Source: Candidatus Obscuribacter sp.
GTDB lineage: Bacteria > Cyanobacteriota > Vampirovibrionia > Obscuribacterales > Obscuribacteraceae
Reading direction: 5' to 3'
Length of the DNA stretch: 64,000 nucleotides
NCBI GenBank assembly: GCA_016718315.1
Contig: JADKDV010000001.1
Location: forward strand, 372,001-436,000
Position numbers and translations under genes: made by a program. Below, piece by piece: positions 35,931-44,712 of the stretch. The stretch's first letter is position 1, and every line of letters begins with the position of its first letter. Below the pieces are notes generated by a model, which ran no database searches, was not told where the DNA came from, and worked only from the letters and a program-made list of their open reading frames with translations.

Positions 35931-37526
35931 TCATTTGCTCTTATCTTCTATAGCTTTGAGCATAGCCTGGACTTTGCTCTTATCTTCGGGGCTATTAGAA
36001 GCTTCTAGAAAAACTTTTGCCTGCTGTTTTGCTTCCTGGGCTCGCGATTCTTTGTAAAGCAAATAGATCAAATTGTAGCGGGCTGTACTCATCTGAGGAT
36101 CCAGAGCAAGAGCCGCCTGATAAGCCTCGATTGCCTGTTTGTTTTTGCCACTATTAGAGAGATACCAGCCCCGGTTGTACTGACAGATGGCCGCCTGGGG
36201 GTAATCTTTGACCCATTTAGCGGTCCATGTATTGAGACCTTTATCGTCATTCATAATATTGAGTACTTTGATAAAAGCAGCAAAGCAAGTGCGCGCTTCG
36301 CTCAACGGTGGGTTTAGCTCCATGGCTCGCTCAAACTGTAGTTTGGCGCCCAAAAATTCTTTATTTAATAGATGCAGCTTACCCAGCTCAATATGTACGA
36401 TAGCTGAGTTGGGCGTGAGCCTGGTGGCATCACTGAGTAACTTGATGGCGGCATCGAGATTGCCCAGAGACTGGTAGCAACCAGCCATTTTTAGCAAATA
36501 GCTGGTGTCGTTTTTGCGACTCTGTGCAACGGGTGTGAGCAGATCTATAGCCTTTTTGTATTGCTTATTGCGTATGGCGATATCACCAGCAATATCCAAT
36601 ACGTCCATATTGTCGCGATAACTGGCCAGGGCAAGATCGGCATATTGAGCAGCTTTTTGGTTGTCGTTACCAATAAGTCCAATGCGCGCCAGTGTAATCA
36701 GACTATAGAGCTTTAGTCGACCGCCGCTTTTGACTAGCTCATCGAGTAGTTTGACTGCATCGCGAGAGCGACCCTGTGAGAGCCTTAGATAGGCCAGGTT
36801 AAAACGAGCAGCCCCGCATACCGCACCACTGGCAGCATCATCACTTAGCTCGGCACCGGTTAACTTGCTTGTATCTTCGCTATCCAGAAGCAAATCGCAA
36901 AGCATATTGACTGCGCCTTTGACGTCACCATCCAGGGCTTTAAGCATGGCCAGGTTGTTTCTCATCGAGGCGCTTTTTTGATATTTACTATCGTTTTCGA
37001 TGAGCACACGGGCCTGGGCATTGTGTCCTTCGGTGAGTAGATTGGCTATAGCACCCGAATCCCTGGTAGGCATGCCGTTAGAAGGCATCACCAGAGCTTG
37101 ATCAAACTCATCAATAAGGGCAGTACCACCAGTGGAGCTACCAGTTAAAAGATTGTCGGTATATCTTTGAGTTTGGGCTATGGCTTGCTTGTCTTTTTCC
37201 TTTTTGCCATAGGTCTTAATTGGCTTAGGGTCTTGCTTTTGGCTGTCGACGACGGTGTAACGTCCGAGACTCAAAACAAACCAGAGTGGTGGCGTACTCT
37301 TAATTAAGAGTAGTTCAATTTGATTGCTATCTGGTACACAAGCAACAAATAATCGTTTGTCTTGCTCAAGCCAGCGCTTTAATGCCGGGTTTTTCTTGGC
37401 TTTATAAACCAGCTCTTGTTTGGCGTCACCGCGCTCGTCTGGCTCACCAAGCGCATTTGCGGATAGCGGCGCCAAAATAATTGAGAGCGCAATTAAAGCA
37501 ATAATCGGTTTGTATAGTGGTGCCAT
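35931..37526 (-). CDS. Exported TPR protein
   Basis: A signal peptide (IIALIALSIILAPLSANA) precedes 500 residues. From about 200 on these are TPRs, for example RLSQGRSRDAVKLLDEL, NKQYKKAIDLLTPVAQS, LGNLDAAIKLLSDATRL and SGKNKQAIEAYQAALAL. The first 130 mature residues are not repetitive. TPR arrays bind other proteins, so a periplasmic scaffold is likely. The start codon is only 45 bases from the preferred tgt start on the other strand. Confidence 0.8.
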   Translation of the reverse strand: MAPLYKPIIALIALSIILAPLSANALGEPDERGDAKQELVYKAKKNPALKRWLEQDKRLFVACVPDSNQIELLLIKSTPPLWFVLSLGRYTVVDSQKQDPKPIKTYGKKEKDKQAIAQTQRYTDNLLTGSSTGGTALIDEFDQALVMPSNGMPTRDSGAIANLLTEGHNAQARVLIENDSKYQKSASMRNNLAMLKALDGDVKGAVNMLCDLLLDSEDTSKLTGAELSDDAASGAVCGAARFNLAYLRLSQGRSRDAVKLLDELVKSGGRLKLYSLITLARIGLIGNDNQKAAQYADLALASYRDNMDVLDIAGDIAIRNKQYKKAIDLLTPVAQSRKNDTSYLLKMAGCYQSLGNLDAAIKLLSDATRLTPNSAIVHIELGKLHLLNKEFLGAKLQFERAMELNPPLSEARTCFAAFIKVLNIMNDDKGLNTWTAKWVKDYPQAAICQYNRGWYLSNSGKNKQAIEAYQAALALDPQMSTARYNLIYLLYKESRAQEAKQQAKVFLEASNSPEDKSKVQAMLKAIEDKSK

Positions 37527-37571
37527 ATCAGTTGCATTATGGCACAGGCTTTTGAGCTATACTCAAAACCT

Positions 37572-38720
37572 ATGAGTCTTAGCAAGTTTGAGTCAAGCGC
37601 ACTCAGCTTTGAGCTTCAGGCGGTTTGTCCCTGGTCTGGTGCTCGAGCTGGTCTGATGCATACCCCCCACGGTGTCGTAGAGACACCTGTATTTATGCCT
37701 GTAGGCACAAATGCCGCCCTGAGGGCTCTGACCTGGGAGCAGACAGCCGATTGTGGCGCCCAGATTGTCCTGTCCAATAGTTACCATCTTTATCTAAGAC
37801 CTGGCCACGAGCTTATAAAGCAAGCCGGTGGCTTACACAAATTTATGTGCTGGGACAAGCCTATCCTTACTGATTCTGGTGGTTTTCAGGTCTTTAGCCT
37901 GGATATGCTGCGCAAAATCACCGAGGAAGGGGTCCACTTTAAAGATCATAAAGGTGGGCGCAAGCATTTTATCGGACCGACTGAGTCAATGGCCATTCAA
38001 AACGCCATAGGACCCGACATTATGATGGCCTTTGACGAATGTGTTAAAAACCCTGCTACCTACGAAGAAGCCCAGGCAGCTATGGATCGCACCCACCGCT
38101 GGCTTGGTATCTGCGTGGATAAACATGCGCGCAAAGAGGATCAAGCACTCTTTGGCATTGTCCAGGGCAGCATGTATGAGGAGCTGCGCAGTCAGTCTGT
38201 TAAGGCTGTGACAAGCTATGACCTGCCAGGTTATGCCATTGGCGGTGTTGCCGTGGGTGAGGACCGTTCCACAATTGAGCGCATAGTGCTCTACACCGCC
38301 CCCCAGCTGCCTGCCCATAAGCCCCGTTATCTCATGGGTGTGGGCACACCCTGGGACATCATTTATGCCATTAGATGCGGTATCGATATGTTTGATTGTG
38401 TCTCACCGACCAGATTGGCACGCCACGGCACAGTTTTTAGCTCAGAGGGACGCTTGCCTCTTAAAAACGCAGTTTACCGCGAGGATTTTGGACCGATTGA
38501 TGCCAATTGCTCCTGCTCCACCTGCAAAAACAATACCCGTGCCTATTTGCACCATTTAGTGCGCTCAAACGAAATGGCGGGAGCAATGCTCCTCGCCATT
38601 CATAATGTCAGCTTTTTAATCGATGAAGCTCAAAACTGCCGCCAGGCTATCCTTGAGGGGCGTTTTGAAGAATACTTCAGTCGTTGGTCCTTAGCTCACG
38701 CACTTCCTGAGCATCTATAG
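37572..38720 (+). CDS. tgt: tRNA-guanine(34) transglycosylase
   Basis: The TIM-barrel enzyme swaps the wobble guanine of Asp, Asn, His and Tyr tRNAs for preQ1, a step in queuosine synthesis. Visible motifs are LTDSGGFQVFSL (active-site Asp), GIVQG, YAIGGVAVGE, YLMGVGTPWDI and FDCVSPTRLARHG (nucleophile Asp). The zinc site CSCSTC is followed by the ligand His. I prefer the ATG at 37572; one at 37539 lies only 12 bases from the divergent gene's start. The 3' end overlaps the PspA gene by 44 bases. Confidence 0.96.
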   Translation: MSLSKFESSALSFELQAVCPWSGARAGLMHTPHGVVETPVFMPVGTNAALRALTWEQTADCGAQIVLSNSYHLYLRPGHELIKQAGGLHKFMCWDKPILTDSGGFQVFSLDMLRKITEEGVHFKDHKGGRKHFIGPTESMAIQNAIGPDIMMAFDECVKNPATYEEAQAAMDRTHRWLGICVDKHARKEDQALFGIVQGSMYEELRSQSVKAVTSYDLPGYAIGGVAVGEDRSTIERIVLYTAPQLPAHKPRYLMGVGTPWDIIYAIRCGIDMFDCVSPTRLARHGTVFSSEGRLPLKNAVYREDFGPIDANCSCSTCKNNTRAYLHHLVRSNEMAGAMLLAIHNVSFLIDEAQNCRQAILEGRFEEYFSRWSLAHALPEHL

Positions 38721-39444
38721 ATTCAGCCGAACCTTTGGCATCTAACAAAAGAGCGTCTTTTGTTGAGTCTTGCACAATTAGTTTGGGTTCTTCTTTGCCC
38801 ATCTTGCCCTTGAGTTCAAGTAGTTCGAGCTCAATATCTGATTTGCCTTCAAAGTTTTTGAATTGCTTCTCCAGCGAATCGCCCGAAAGCTCGCCCAGAG
38901 CGCTGGCTTTGGCTTCTTTTTCTTGGACTTTGGACTCCATGCGCTCCATCACGCTGAGAGCACCCGAAGAATTGGTCTTGGAAAGGATCTCGTTGGCTTT
39001 GATAGTGGCTTTGGCCGCTTTGTCCCGGGCAATGAGCACTTGCTTTTTGGTGTTGGCTTTGGTGAGCTCATTTTCGAGCTCACCTAGGCGGCTACGCAAA
39101 TTATTGGTGGCTTCCTTTTGACTCTTGAGCTGAGTCTCAAGGTCAGCGGCAGCCTGGGCATACTGTTGCTTGCGTTGCAAAGCCTGACGAGCCAACTCGT
39201 CATTGTTCTGCTGCACTGCCATTCCAGCCCTGTTTTGCCAGGTGCCAGCCTGGTCCTTATTCTTCTGCAGTTGAGTCTCAAGCTGCTTTTCGGTGGCTAT
39301 AGCTTGGGCAACTGCCTGTCTCACCGAAATAACATTGCTCTGCAGCTCGTTATAAGACTGCTCCAGCATCATTTGCGGATCTTCGACTTTGCCCAAAAGG
39401 ACGTTAAATGCGGCTTTTATGACTTGCACTAACCGGTCCAGCAT
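38677..39444 (-). CDS. PspA/IM30 (Vipp1) family membrane-repair protein
   Basis: From the ATG at 39444 (GGAAGGAG ten bases upstream) the 255-residue protein begins with an amphipathic helix and VEDPQMMLEQSYNEL, the PspA/IM30 signature. A long Gln/Ala/Glu/Lys coiled coil follows to about residue 200. These proteins form ESCRT-III-like rods that stabilise the inner membrane; in photosynthetic cyanobacteria Vipp1 acts on thylakoids. A longer form starting 14 codons upstream lacks a ribosome binding site. The C-terminal 45 residues resemble neither PspA nor the Vipp1 tail clearly. Confidence 0.88.
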   Translation of the reverse strand: MLDRLVQVIKAAFNVLLGKVEDPQMMLEQSYNELQSNVISVRQAVAQAIATEKQLETQLQKNKDQAGTWQNRAGMAVQQNNDELARQALQRKQQYAQAAADLETQLKSQKEATNNLRSRLGELENELTKANTKKQVLIARDKAAKATIKANEILSKTNSSGALSVMERMESKVQEKEAKASALGELSGDSLEKQFKNFEGKSDIELELLELKGKMGKEEPKLIVQDSTKDALLLDAKGSAESIDAQEVRELRTND

Positions 39445-39643
39445 CTGGTTAAAACTCCTTCCAACTGCCTCACACCACTCAATCAAATACTAGTCATAGC
39501 ATGAATTTGCTCTTAACATGGTATGAGACAAGTAGTTGATGTTCTTATGCCCGGATTTTGCAACGTCAACCCTGCCTGCGCCCATAGGATGCCTAATAAA
39601 ATCTAAACCTGGGCCTTAATACCACGAGTAAGTTAAAGAGATT

Positions 39644-39946
39644 ATGAAGAATAAAACCGAGGTTGAGGCGGCCAGTTTGGGCTCACAAATCATGATGGCC
39701 ACCGAGCTTGGTTCGTACATCACTGTCTTAACTCTAGCCGGTTATTTTGGCGGCAGCTACCTCGATGGCCAGTTTAAGTCGGGACCTTACGGTGTGCTCG
39801 TTGGCATCATTGCCGGATTTGCCCTGGGGCTGGTCCTTGTCGTCAAAAAAAGTAATGAACTGGATAGCAAAAGCAAACAAGTAAAGAGCGCACTGTCCTC
39901 TGAGAATACGTCACAATCTGCATCAAAAGACTCTGATTCCATCTGA
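39644..39946 (+). CDS. atpI: ATP synthase-associated AtpI/AtpZ-like membrane protein
   Basis: The 100-residue protein has two hydrophobic segments (YITVLTLAGYFGGSYLD and VLVGIIAGFALGLVLVV) joined by a short polar loop with Gly/Pro. This is the AtpI/AtpZ pattern, followed by a Ser/Lys-rich tail. The family helps assemble the c-ring or supplies Mg2+. It heads the F-type ATP synthase operon, 120 bases before atpB. Confidence 0.8.
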   Translation: MKNKTEVEAASLGSQIMMATELGSYITVLTLAGYFGGSYLDGQFKSGPYGVLVGIIAGFALGLVLVVKKSNELDSKSKQVKSALSSENTSQSASKDSDSI

Positions 39947-40066
39947 TATTATTGCTGTCGTGAATAATATTCGCCTTGATTAGCAGCCGGTCATCTCGGT
40001 CATATCCAGCGAAGTATTTACCGTGTCAGTTTGCAAAAACAAATCAATTGGGAAGCAAATAATTAA

Positions 40067-40828
40067 ATGCTAGGTAAAAATTTACCCCTCTCAAATCTCG
40101 TCAATGACCCGAGTTTGAACAACATCCAGTTGCCATTAGGTCTCGGTACAGTCGGTGATATTCACGCCGATACACTGATTATGAGCTGGACAGCAATGAT
40201 CGTCATTTTGGTCAGTTGCTCGATGGTGACAAGCAATCTAGTAGTCGAAGGTCCTGGCAGTAAGGGTCAAGCAGTCCTGGAAGGTTTTTATACCTTTATC
40301 GCTGACATAGCCAAAGGTGCCATCGGTGAGCACCGCTACCGCACCTATCTGCCATTACTTTGTGGATTGTTCATCTTCATTCTGGTTTCAAACTTAATTG
40401 GTATCTTCCCTTATCAAGTGTTTGAGCACATGCAGGGTTGGCCTCAAGTACACGGCGAACATTTTGAAGTAGCCGCCAGCACTACCGACTTTAACGTCAC
40501 AGCTGGACTGGCTGCCATCGCTATCCTCACTTATCTCGGCTCTGGCGTCATGGTTCACGGGTTTGAATACATCAAGCTATTTTGCCTCAAGCCTATCGCT
40601 CCTCTGGAGTGGCTCGACCTTGTGGTCAGACCAGCCACTCTGGCTCTGAGACTTTTGCTGGTTATCACCGCTGACGAAATGCTGCGTACAGCATTTTTGA
40701 AAATCTGCCCTGCCATACTTCCCAGTGCTGTTATGGGTTTTGAGGTATTCATCGCTCTGGTACAAGCTTTCGTATTCACACTTTTGACATCAATCTATAT
40801 TGGTGCAGCAGTGAGTGAACATCACTAA
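40067..40828 (+). CDS. atpB: ATP synthase F0 subunit a
   Basis: Subunit a of the proton channel has 253 residues and several membrane helices. The essential Arg lies in the conserved ATLALRLLLVITADEM helix, and the last helix (ALVQAFVFTLLTSIYIGAAV) has the usual Gln and Tyr. It forms the half-channels against the c-ring. A terminator-like hairpin and a separate promoter lie between it and atpE. Confidence 0.96.
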   Translation: MLGKNLPLSNLVNDPSLNNIQLPLGLGTVGDIHADTLIMSWTAMIVILVSCSMVTSNLVVEGPGSKGQAVLEGFYTFIADIAKGAIGEHRYRTYLPLLCGLFIFILVSNLIGIFPYQVFEHMQGWPQVHGEHFEVAASTTDFNVTAGLAAIAILTYLGSGVMVHGFEYIKLFCLKPIAPLEWLDLVVRPATLALRLLLVITADEMLRTAFLKICPAILPSAVMGFEVFIALVQAFVFTLLTSIYIGAAVSEHH

Positions 40829-40847
40829 GTCAAAGCAAAACACTTGC

Positions 40848-40877
40848 AAAGAGCGCTTCTGTACGGAGGCGCTCTTT
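40848..40877 (+). terminator. Terminator-like hairpin inside the ATP synthase operon
   Basis: A 12-pair stem (AAAGAGCGCTTC with GAGGCGCTCTTT, one G-T pair) closes a six-base loop and is followed by a further T and TGC. It lies 19 bases past the atpB stop on the same strand. It should stop or attenuate transcription before atpE. Confidence 0.65.
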
Positions 40878-41050
40878 TGCTATTTACATCTCAAGTAACA
40901 ACATTCATGAATCACTTGCTTAGGAAATTGTTCACTTTGTTAGGGAACATAGAAAGGACGTTTCCGTCGCGTGCCTCCTGGGAGCGGCTATACAAGCCCT
41001 TTTGTGGCATCTTAAGCGCATCTCACGGCTCTATAAGCCTCCCTTGCGAC

Positions 41051-41059
41051 TGTTATAAT
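41051..41059 (+). promoter_or_regulatory. Extended -10 promoter upstream of atpE
   Basis: TGTTATAAT is a perfect extended -10 element (TGn plus TATAAT). The -35 region is weak, as is common for this class. It lies 74 bases before the atpE start and downstream of the hairpin at 40848-40877, so atpE and later genes may be expressed on their own. Confidence 0.5.
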
Positions 41060-41132
41060 TTGATGGCCTTTTAGCCAACCGTGTATTACTTAGGCGGATG
41101 GCGAATTTTTGTAATTTCGAAGGAGAAATAAA

Positions 41133-41423
41133 GTGGACCACCAATTGATTGCCCAGGCTGGAACGATGACGGGCGCTATTGACAGTCAAACCCTCATCAA
41201 GTGCGCAGCTCTCTTGGGCGCTGGACTTGGTGCTATCGGCGTGGGCGTACCTGGTATCGGCATCGGTATCGCTGCTTCCAGAGCACTCGAAGGTATGGCT
41301 CGTCAACCCGAAATGCAAGGTAAGCTCCTCATCAACGGCATCATCTTCGCCGCCTTGATGGAAGCTCTCGGTTTGTTCGCGTTCCTAGTATCGCTTCAAC
41401 TGTTCGGTCTCGGCAGCAAGTAA
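41133..41423 (+). CDS. atpE: ATP synthase F0 subunit c
   Basis: Two membrane helices are joined by the polar loop with ARQPE. The ion-binding Glu is residue 77 in AALMEALGL. It is followed by Ala rather than Ser/Thr, which fits a proton-type rather than a sodium-type site. The first helix has Gly at alternate positions (GVGVPGIGIG) and Ile where many c subunits have Gln. The N-terminus is about 15 residues longer than usual. The start is GTG with AAGGAG upstream; the 304 bases before it contain the hairpin and promoter described separately. Confidence 0.96.
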   Translation: MDHQLIAQAGTMTGAIDSQTLIKCAALLGAGLGAIGVGVPGIGIGIAASRALEGMARQPEMQGKLLINGIIFAALMEALGLFAFLVSLQLFGLGSK

Positions 41424-41507
41424 TTAACGCAAAAACAGCGGGCTTCAACGAGAGGTCCGCTGTTAGTGAATGGTAGCAACTGAGATAAAAGAAGAGTTTT
41501 TGAAACG

Positions 41508-41987
41508 ATGCTCGAGTTAAACGGCACATTTTTAATACTGATAGCTAGCTTCCTGGCTTTCATCTATCTCTTGGATGGTGTTTTTGTAAAACCCATATCC
41601 AAAGTGATGTCAGCCAGAGCCGCCAAAATTGAAAAAGACCTGGTCGAATCCAAAGGCTACCGTCAGGAAGCCGAGGGCGTACTCAGTCAGTACCAAACAA
41701 GACTGGCTGAAATCCGTGAAAAGGCTCAGATCACTATCAATGATGCAGTAGCTGAAGCGCAAAAAAGTCGCACAGCGCAAATCGAAAAAATACAAAGCGA
41801 AGGTCGCGCCAAAATTGCTCAGGCAAAACAAGCGCTGGCTGGCGAAAAACTGATGTTGATTGATCAACTAGTTGACGAAGAAGTCAAACTGGTCGACATC
41901 ATCATGTCCAAACTAATTGGTACAGCAAATGCTGGTCAGAAGCTCGACAGAGCCGCCGTCAAGCGTTCGCTTGAGGAGGCTTGCTAA
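41508..41987 (+). CDS. atpF2: ATP synthase F0 subunit b'
   Basis: A single N-terminal membrane helix (FLILIASFLAFIYLLD) is followed by VKPISKVMSARAAKI and a long charged coiled coil. The protein has the b-type stator layout. It is followed by a second b-type gene, so it is the b' subunit typical of cyanobacteria and other phototrophs. b and b' form a heterodimeric stator. The stop overlaps the start of atpF. Confidence 0.92.
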   Translation: MLELNGTFLILIASFLAFIYLLDGVFVKPISKVMSARAAKIEKDLVESKGYRQEAEGVLSQYQTRLAEIREKAQITINDAVAEAQKSRTAQIEKIQSEGRAKIAQAKQALAGEKLMLIDQLVDEEVKLVDIIMSKLIGTANAGQKLDRAAVKRSLEEAC

Positions 41988-42547
41988 TGTTTTTGTTTTT
42001 AGCAGAAGTAGAACATAGCAGCGGCTTCATGAGCATGTTTGAAAATAACGTGATCAACTGGCTGTTATTTGTAGGCTTTATCTACTGGATCATGGCCAAA
42101 AATTTGCCACCAGTATTTGCCGGTCGCGAAACATCCATCAAGACCACTCTTGCTGCCGCTGAACAAGCCCGTAGCGAAGCTGAAGCTTATTTGATCAAAC
42201 AAAAAGAAGCAGTCGCTAACGCTGAAGCTGAAGCCGACAAAATTTTGGCTGAAGCAAAAGCAGCTGCCAAAGAAATGCAGGCATCACTGGAAGCTCAGAC
42301 TCAAAAAGATATTGCTGAGATGCTGACCAAATTTGAAAACGCTATCGCCAGCGAACGTCAAGTTATCGTCAACGAGATGCGTCAAGCTAGCGTCAAAGCC
42401 GCAATGGCACTGGCAAAAGCACAGCTCACCCACGAAGTGACCCCAGAAGTGAAAGCTAATTTGCTCAATCAATTTATGGAGCAATTAGAGAGTCTCAATA
42501 CTCACTCTATGTCACCAAGCGGACAACTCAACTCTGTTTCAAAATAA
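41987..42547 (+). CDS. atpF: ATP synthase F0 subunit b
   Basis: The start is the ATG at 41987, with GAGGAGG eight bases upstream and TAATG overlap with the b' stop. A membrane helix (NWLLFVGFIYWIM, preceded by a short periplasmic stretch) leads into a long Ala/Glu/Lys coiled coil that forms the peripheral stalk. The C-terminal 25 residues are Ser/Gln-rich. Together with b' it connects F0 to delta and alpha. Confidence 0.93.
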   Translation: MFLFLAEVEHSSGFMSMFENNVINWLLFVGFIYWIMAKNLPPVFAGRETSIKTTLAAAEQARSEAEAYLIKQKEAVANAEAEADKILAEAKAAAKEMQASLEAQTQKDIAEMLTKFENAIASERQVIVNEMRQASVKAAMALAKAQLTHEVTPEVKANLLNQFMEQLESLNTHSMSPSGQLNSVSK

Positions 42548-42559
42548 GTCGATAAATCA

Positions 42560-43105
42560 ATGAATACCGAACTACAAGGCATCGCCGTCAATTACTCAGA
42601 AGCAGTAATGGAACTGGCACAAGCAGCCCATATCGAAGAGAAAGTTTTGACTGAACTCAAAGCTATTAACGAAGTGGTTGCCTCAGATCGCGATATGACA
42701 ATCGTCCTTTCGCATCCGTCAATTTCTGCCAGTGACAAAAAGAAGTTTTTGAATTCACTATTTCAGGGCAAACTCAGCGAACTCTCTGAAAACCTGCTCA
42801 ACTTGCTGGCTGACAAAAGAAGACTGGATCTTCTGCCCTTTATCGAGAGCGGCTATCGCACTCTACTCAACAAGAATAAAAATATTCTGGCTGCTTCACT
42901 AAGCTGCTCAGAACCACTGGCCGAGTCCTCCATAGCCAATATCAAATCTCAGTTGACTGAGCATCTTGGCAAAAAACTCGAGCTAGACGTCAAAGTCGAC
43001 CCATCATTGATTGGTGGCGTCGTCCTAAAGATAGGTGACCAGGTTATCGATGGCAGCTTGAAAGGCAAGCTCAAATCCATAGAAAAGGCACTGCTCTCCG
43101 TATAA
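42560..43105 (+). CDS. atpH: ATP synthase F1 subunit delta
   Basis: The 181-residue protein has the helical N-terminal domain (YSEAVMELAQAA, FLNSLFQGKLSELSENLLNLLADKRR) and the C-terminal signature DPSLIGGVVLKIGDQVIDGSLKGKL. Delta caps the alpha3beta3 head and holds the stator. It lies 12 bases after atpF. Confidence 0.95.
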   Translation: MNTELQGIAVNYSEAVMELAQAAHIEEKVLTELKAINEVVASDRDMTIVLSHPSISASDKKKFLNSLFQGKLSELSENLLNLLADKRRLDLLPFIESGYRTLLNKNKNILAASLSCSEPLAESSIANIKSQLTEHLGKKLELDVKVDPSLIGGVVLKIGDQVIDGSLKGKLKSIEKALLSV

Positions 43106-43152
43106 GTTTTACATGGACCTAGTTAGCAAATAAGGAATTTTGAGGTTACACC

Positions 43153-44676
43153 ATGGCAATTAGACCCGACGAAATCACATCAGTATTGAAGAGCCAACTA
43201 GAAAAGTACCGCTCTTCTCTCAACGTCTCCAACGTAGGCAGCGTCCTCTCGGTAGGTGACGGTATTGCTCGTATCTACGGCATGGAAAAGGCAATGTCCG
43301 GCGAACTCGTCGAGTTTGACGATCCCGAAAAAACAATGGGCATGGTGCTCAACCTTGAAGAAGACAACGTCGGTGTTGTAGTACTGGGTGAAGGCAGAAA
43401 GATTCACGAAGGTCTGGAAGTCCGCACCACCGGTAAAATCGCCAGCGTACCAGTAGGCGAAGCCCTGCTCGGTCGTGTTGTAAACGCTCTTGGTCAGCCT
43501 CTCGATGGCAAAGGACCGATTGCTTCCACAGAATTTTCACCAATCGAAGTAAAAGCTCCCGGTATCATCGGTCGTAAATCAGTACACGAGCCTCTGATGA
43601 CTGGTATCGCCGCTATCGACGGTATGATCCCAATCGGTCGTGGTCAGCGCGAACTTATCATCGGTGACCGTCAAACTGGTAAGACAGCCGTCGCCATCGA
43701 CGCCATCATCAACCAAAAGAATCAACCTAACCGCCCAATCTGTATCTATGTAGCGATTGGTCAGAAGAACAGCAACGTCGGTCGTATCCAAAAGATTTTG
43801 GAAGATCATGGTGCTATGGAATACACCATCATCGTTAACGCTCCAGCTACTGCCGCTCCCGCTCTGCAATTCCTCGCTCCTTACGCCGGTGTGGCCATGG
43901 GCGAATATTTCATGAACAAGGGTCAACACGCTCTCTGCGTATACGATGACTTGTCCAAGCACGCTAACGCTTACCGCGCCATGAGCTTGCTGCTCCGTCG
44001 TCCACCAGGTCGTGAAGCGTTCCCTGGAGACGTTTTCTATCTCCACAGCCGTCTTCTCGAGCGCGCTGCCAAACTCTCAGACAAACTGGGCGCTGGCTCA
44101 CTCACCGCTCTACCTATCATCGAAACCCAAGCTGGTGACGTATCTGCATACGTACCAACCAACGTAATCTCCATCACCGACGGACAAATCTTCCTTGAGA
44201 CAGACTTGTTCTACGCCGGTGTCCGCCCAGCTATCAACGCCGGTATCTCAGTTAGCCGCGTAGGCGGTAGCGCTCAGACCAAAGCCATGAAAGCTGTAGC
44301 CGGTAAGCTCCGTCTCGACCTTGCTCAATTTAGAGAACTGGAAGCGTTTGCACAATTCGCTTCTGACCTCGATAAATCAACACAAGAGCAAATCCGTCGT
44401 GGACAAAAGCTCACTGAAGTATTGAAACAACCTCAATACCAGCCGCTCTCTCAAGCTCAGCAAATCTCCATCATCTTTGCTGCCAACAAAGGCATCCTGG
44501 ACGATGTAGATGGCAAAAACATCGCCAAGTTTAAAGCTGAATGGTTTAAGTACCTCACAGCCCAAGCCAAGGATCTCGATGCCAAACTTAATCAGGGCGA
44601 TAAGTTGTCTGATGCAGACGAACAAGCACTGGTTGATCAGCTGAACAAGTTCAAGACCAATTTCTTCAAAGCGTAA
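43153..44676 (+). CDS. atpA: ATP synthase F1 subunit alpha
   Basis: The Walker A GDRQTGKT starts near residue 171. The alpha signature GVRPAINAGISVSRVGGSAQ and the conserved GAGSLTALPIIETQ are present. The length of 507 is standard. It is the non-catalytic nucleotide-binding subunit of F1. Codon use is noticeably biased, as expected for a highly expressed gene. Confidence 0.98.
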   Translation: MAIRPDEITSVLKSQLEKYRSSLNVSNVGSVLSVGDGIARIYGMEKAMSGELVEFDDPEKTMGMVLNLEEDNVGVVVLGEGRKIHEGLEVRTTGKIASVPVGEALLGRVVNALGQPLDGKGPIASTEFSPIEVKAPGIIGRKSVHEPLMTGIAAIDGMIPIGRGQRELIIGDRQTGKTAVAIDAIINQKNQPNRPICIYVAIGQKNSNVGRIQKILEDHGAMEYTIIVNAPATAAPALQFLAPYAGVAMGEYFMNKGQHALCVYDDLSKHANAYRAMSLLLRRPPGREAFPGDVFYLHSRLLERAAKLSDKLGAGSLTALPIIETQAGDVSAYVPTNVISITDGQIFLETDLFYAGVRPAINAGISVSRVGGSAQTKAMKAVAGKLRLDLAQFRELEAFAQFASDLDKSTQEQIRRGQKLTEVLKQPQYQPLSQAQQISIIFAANKGILDDVDGKNIAKFKAEWFKYLTAQAKDLDAKLNQGDKLSDADEQALVDQLNKFKTNFFKA

Positions 44677-44712
44677 TTAGAAAAAATCGGTCGGTAATCA
44701 AAGAGAAACAAA

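Noticed and set aside
40844..41074. 76-codon frame between atpB and atpE
   Set aside because: It spans the terminator and promoter, has no ribosome binding site and no protein-like composition.
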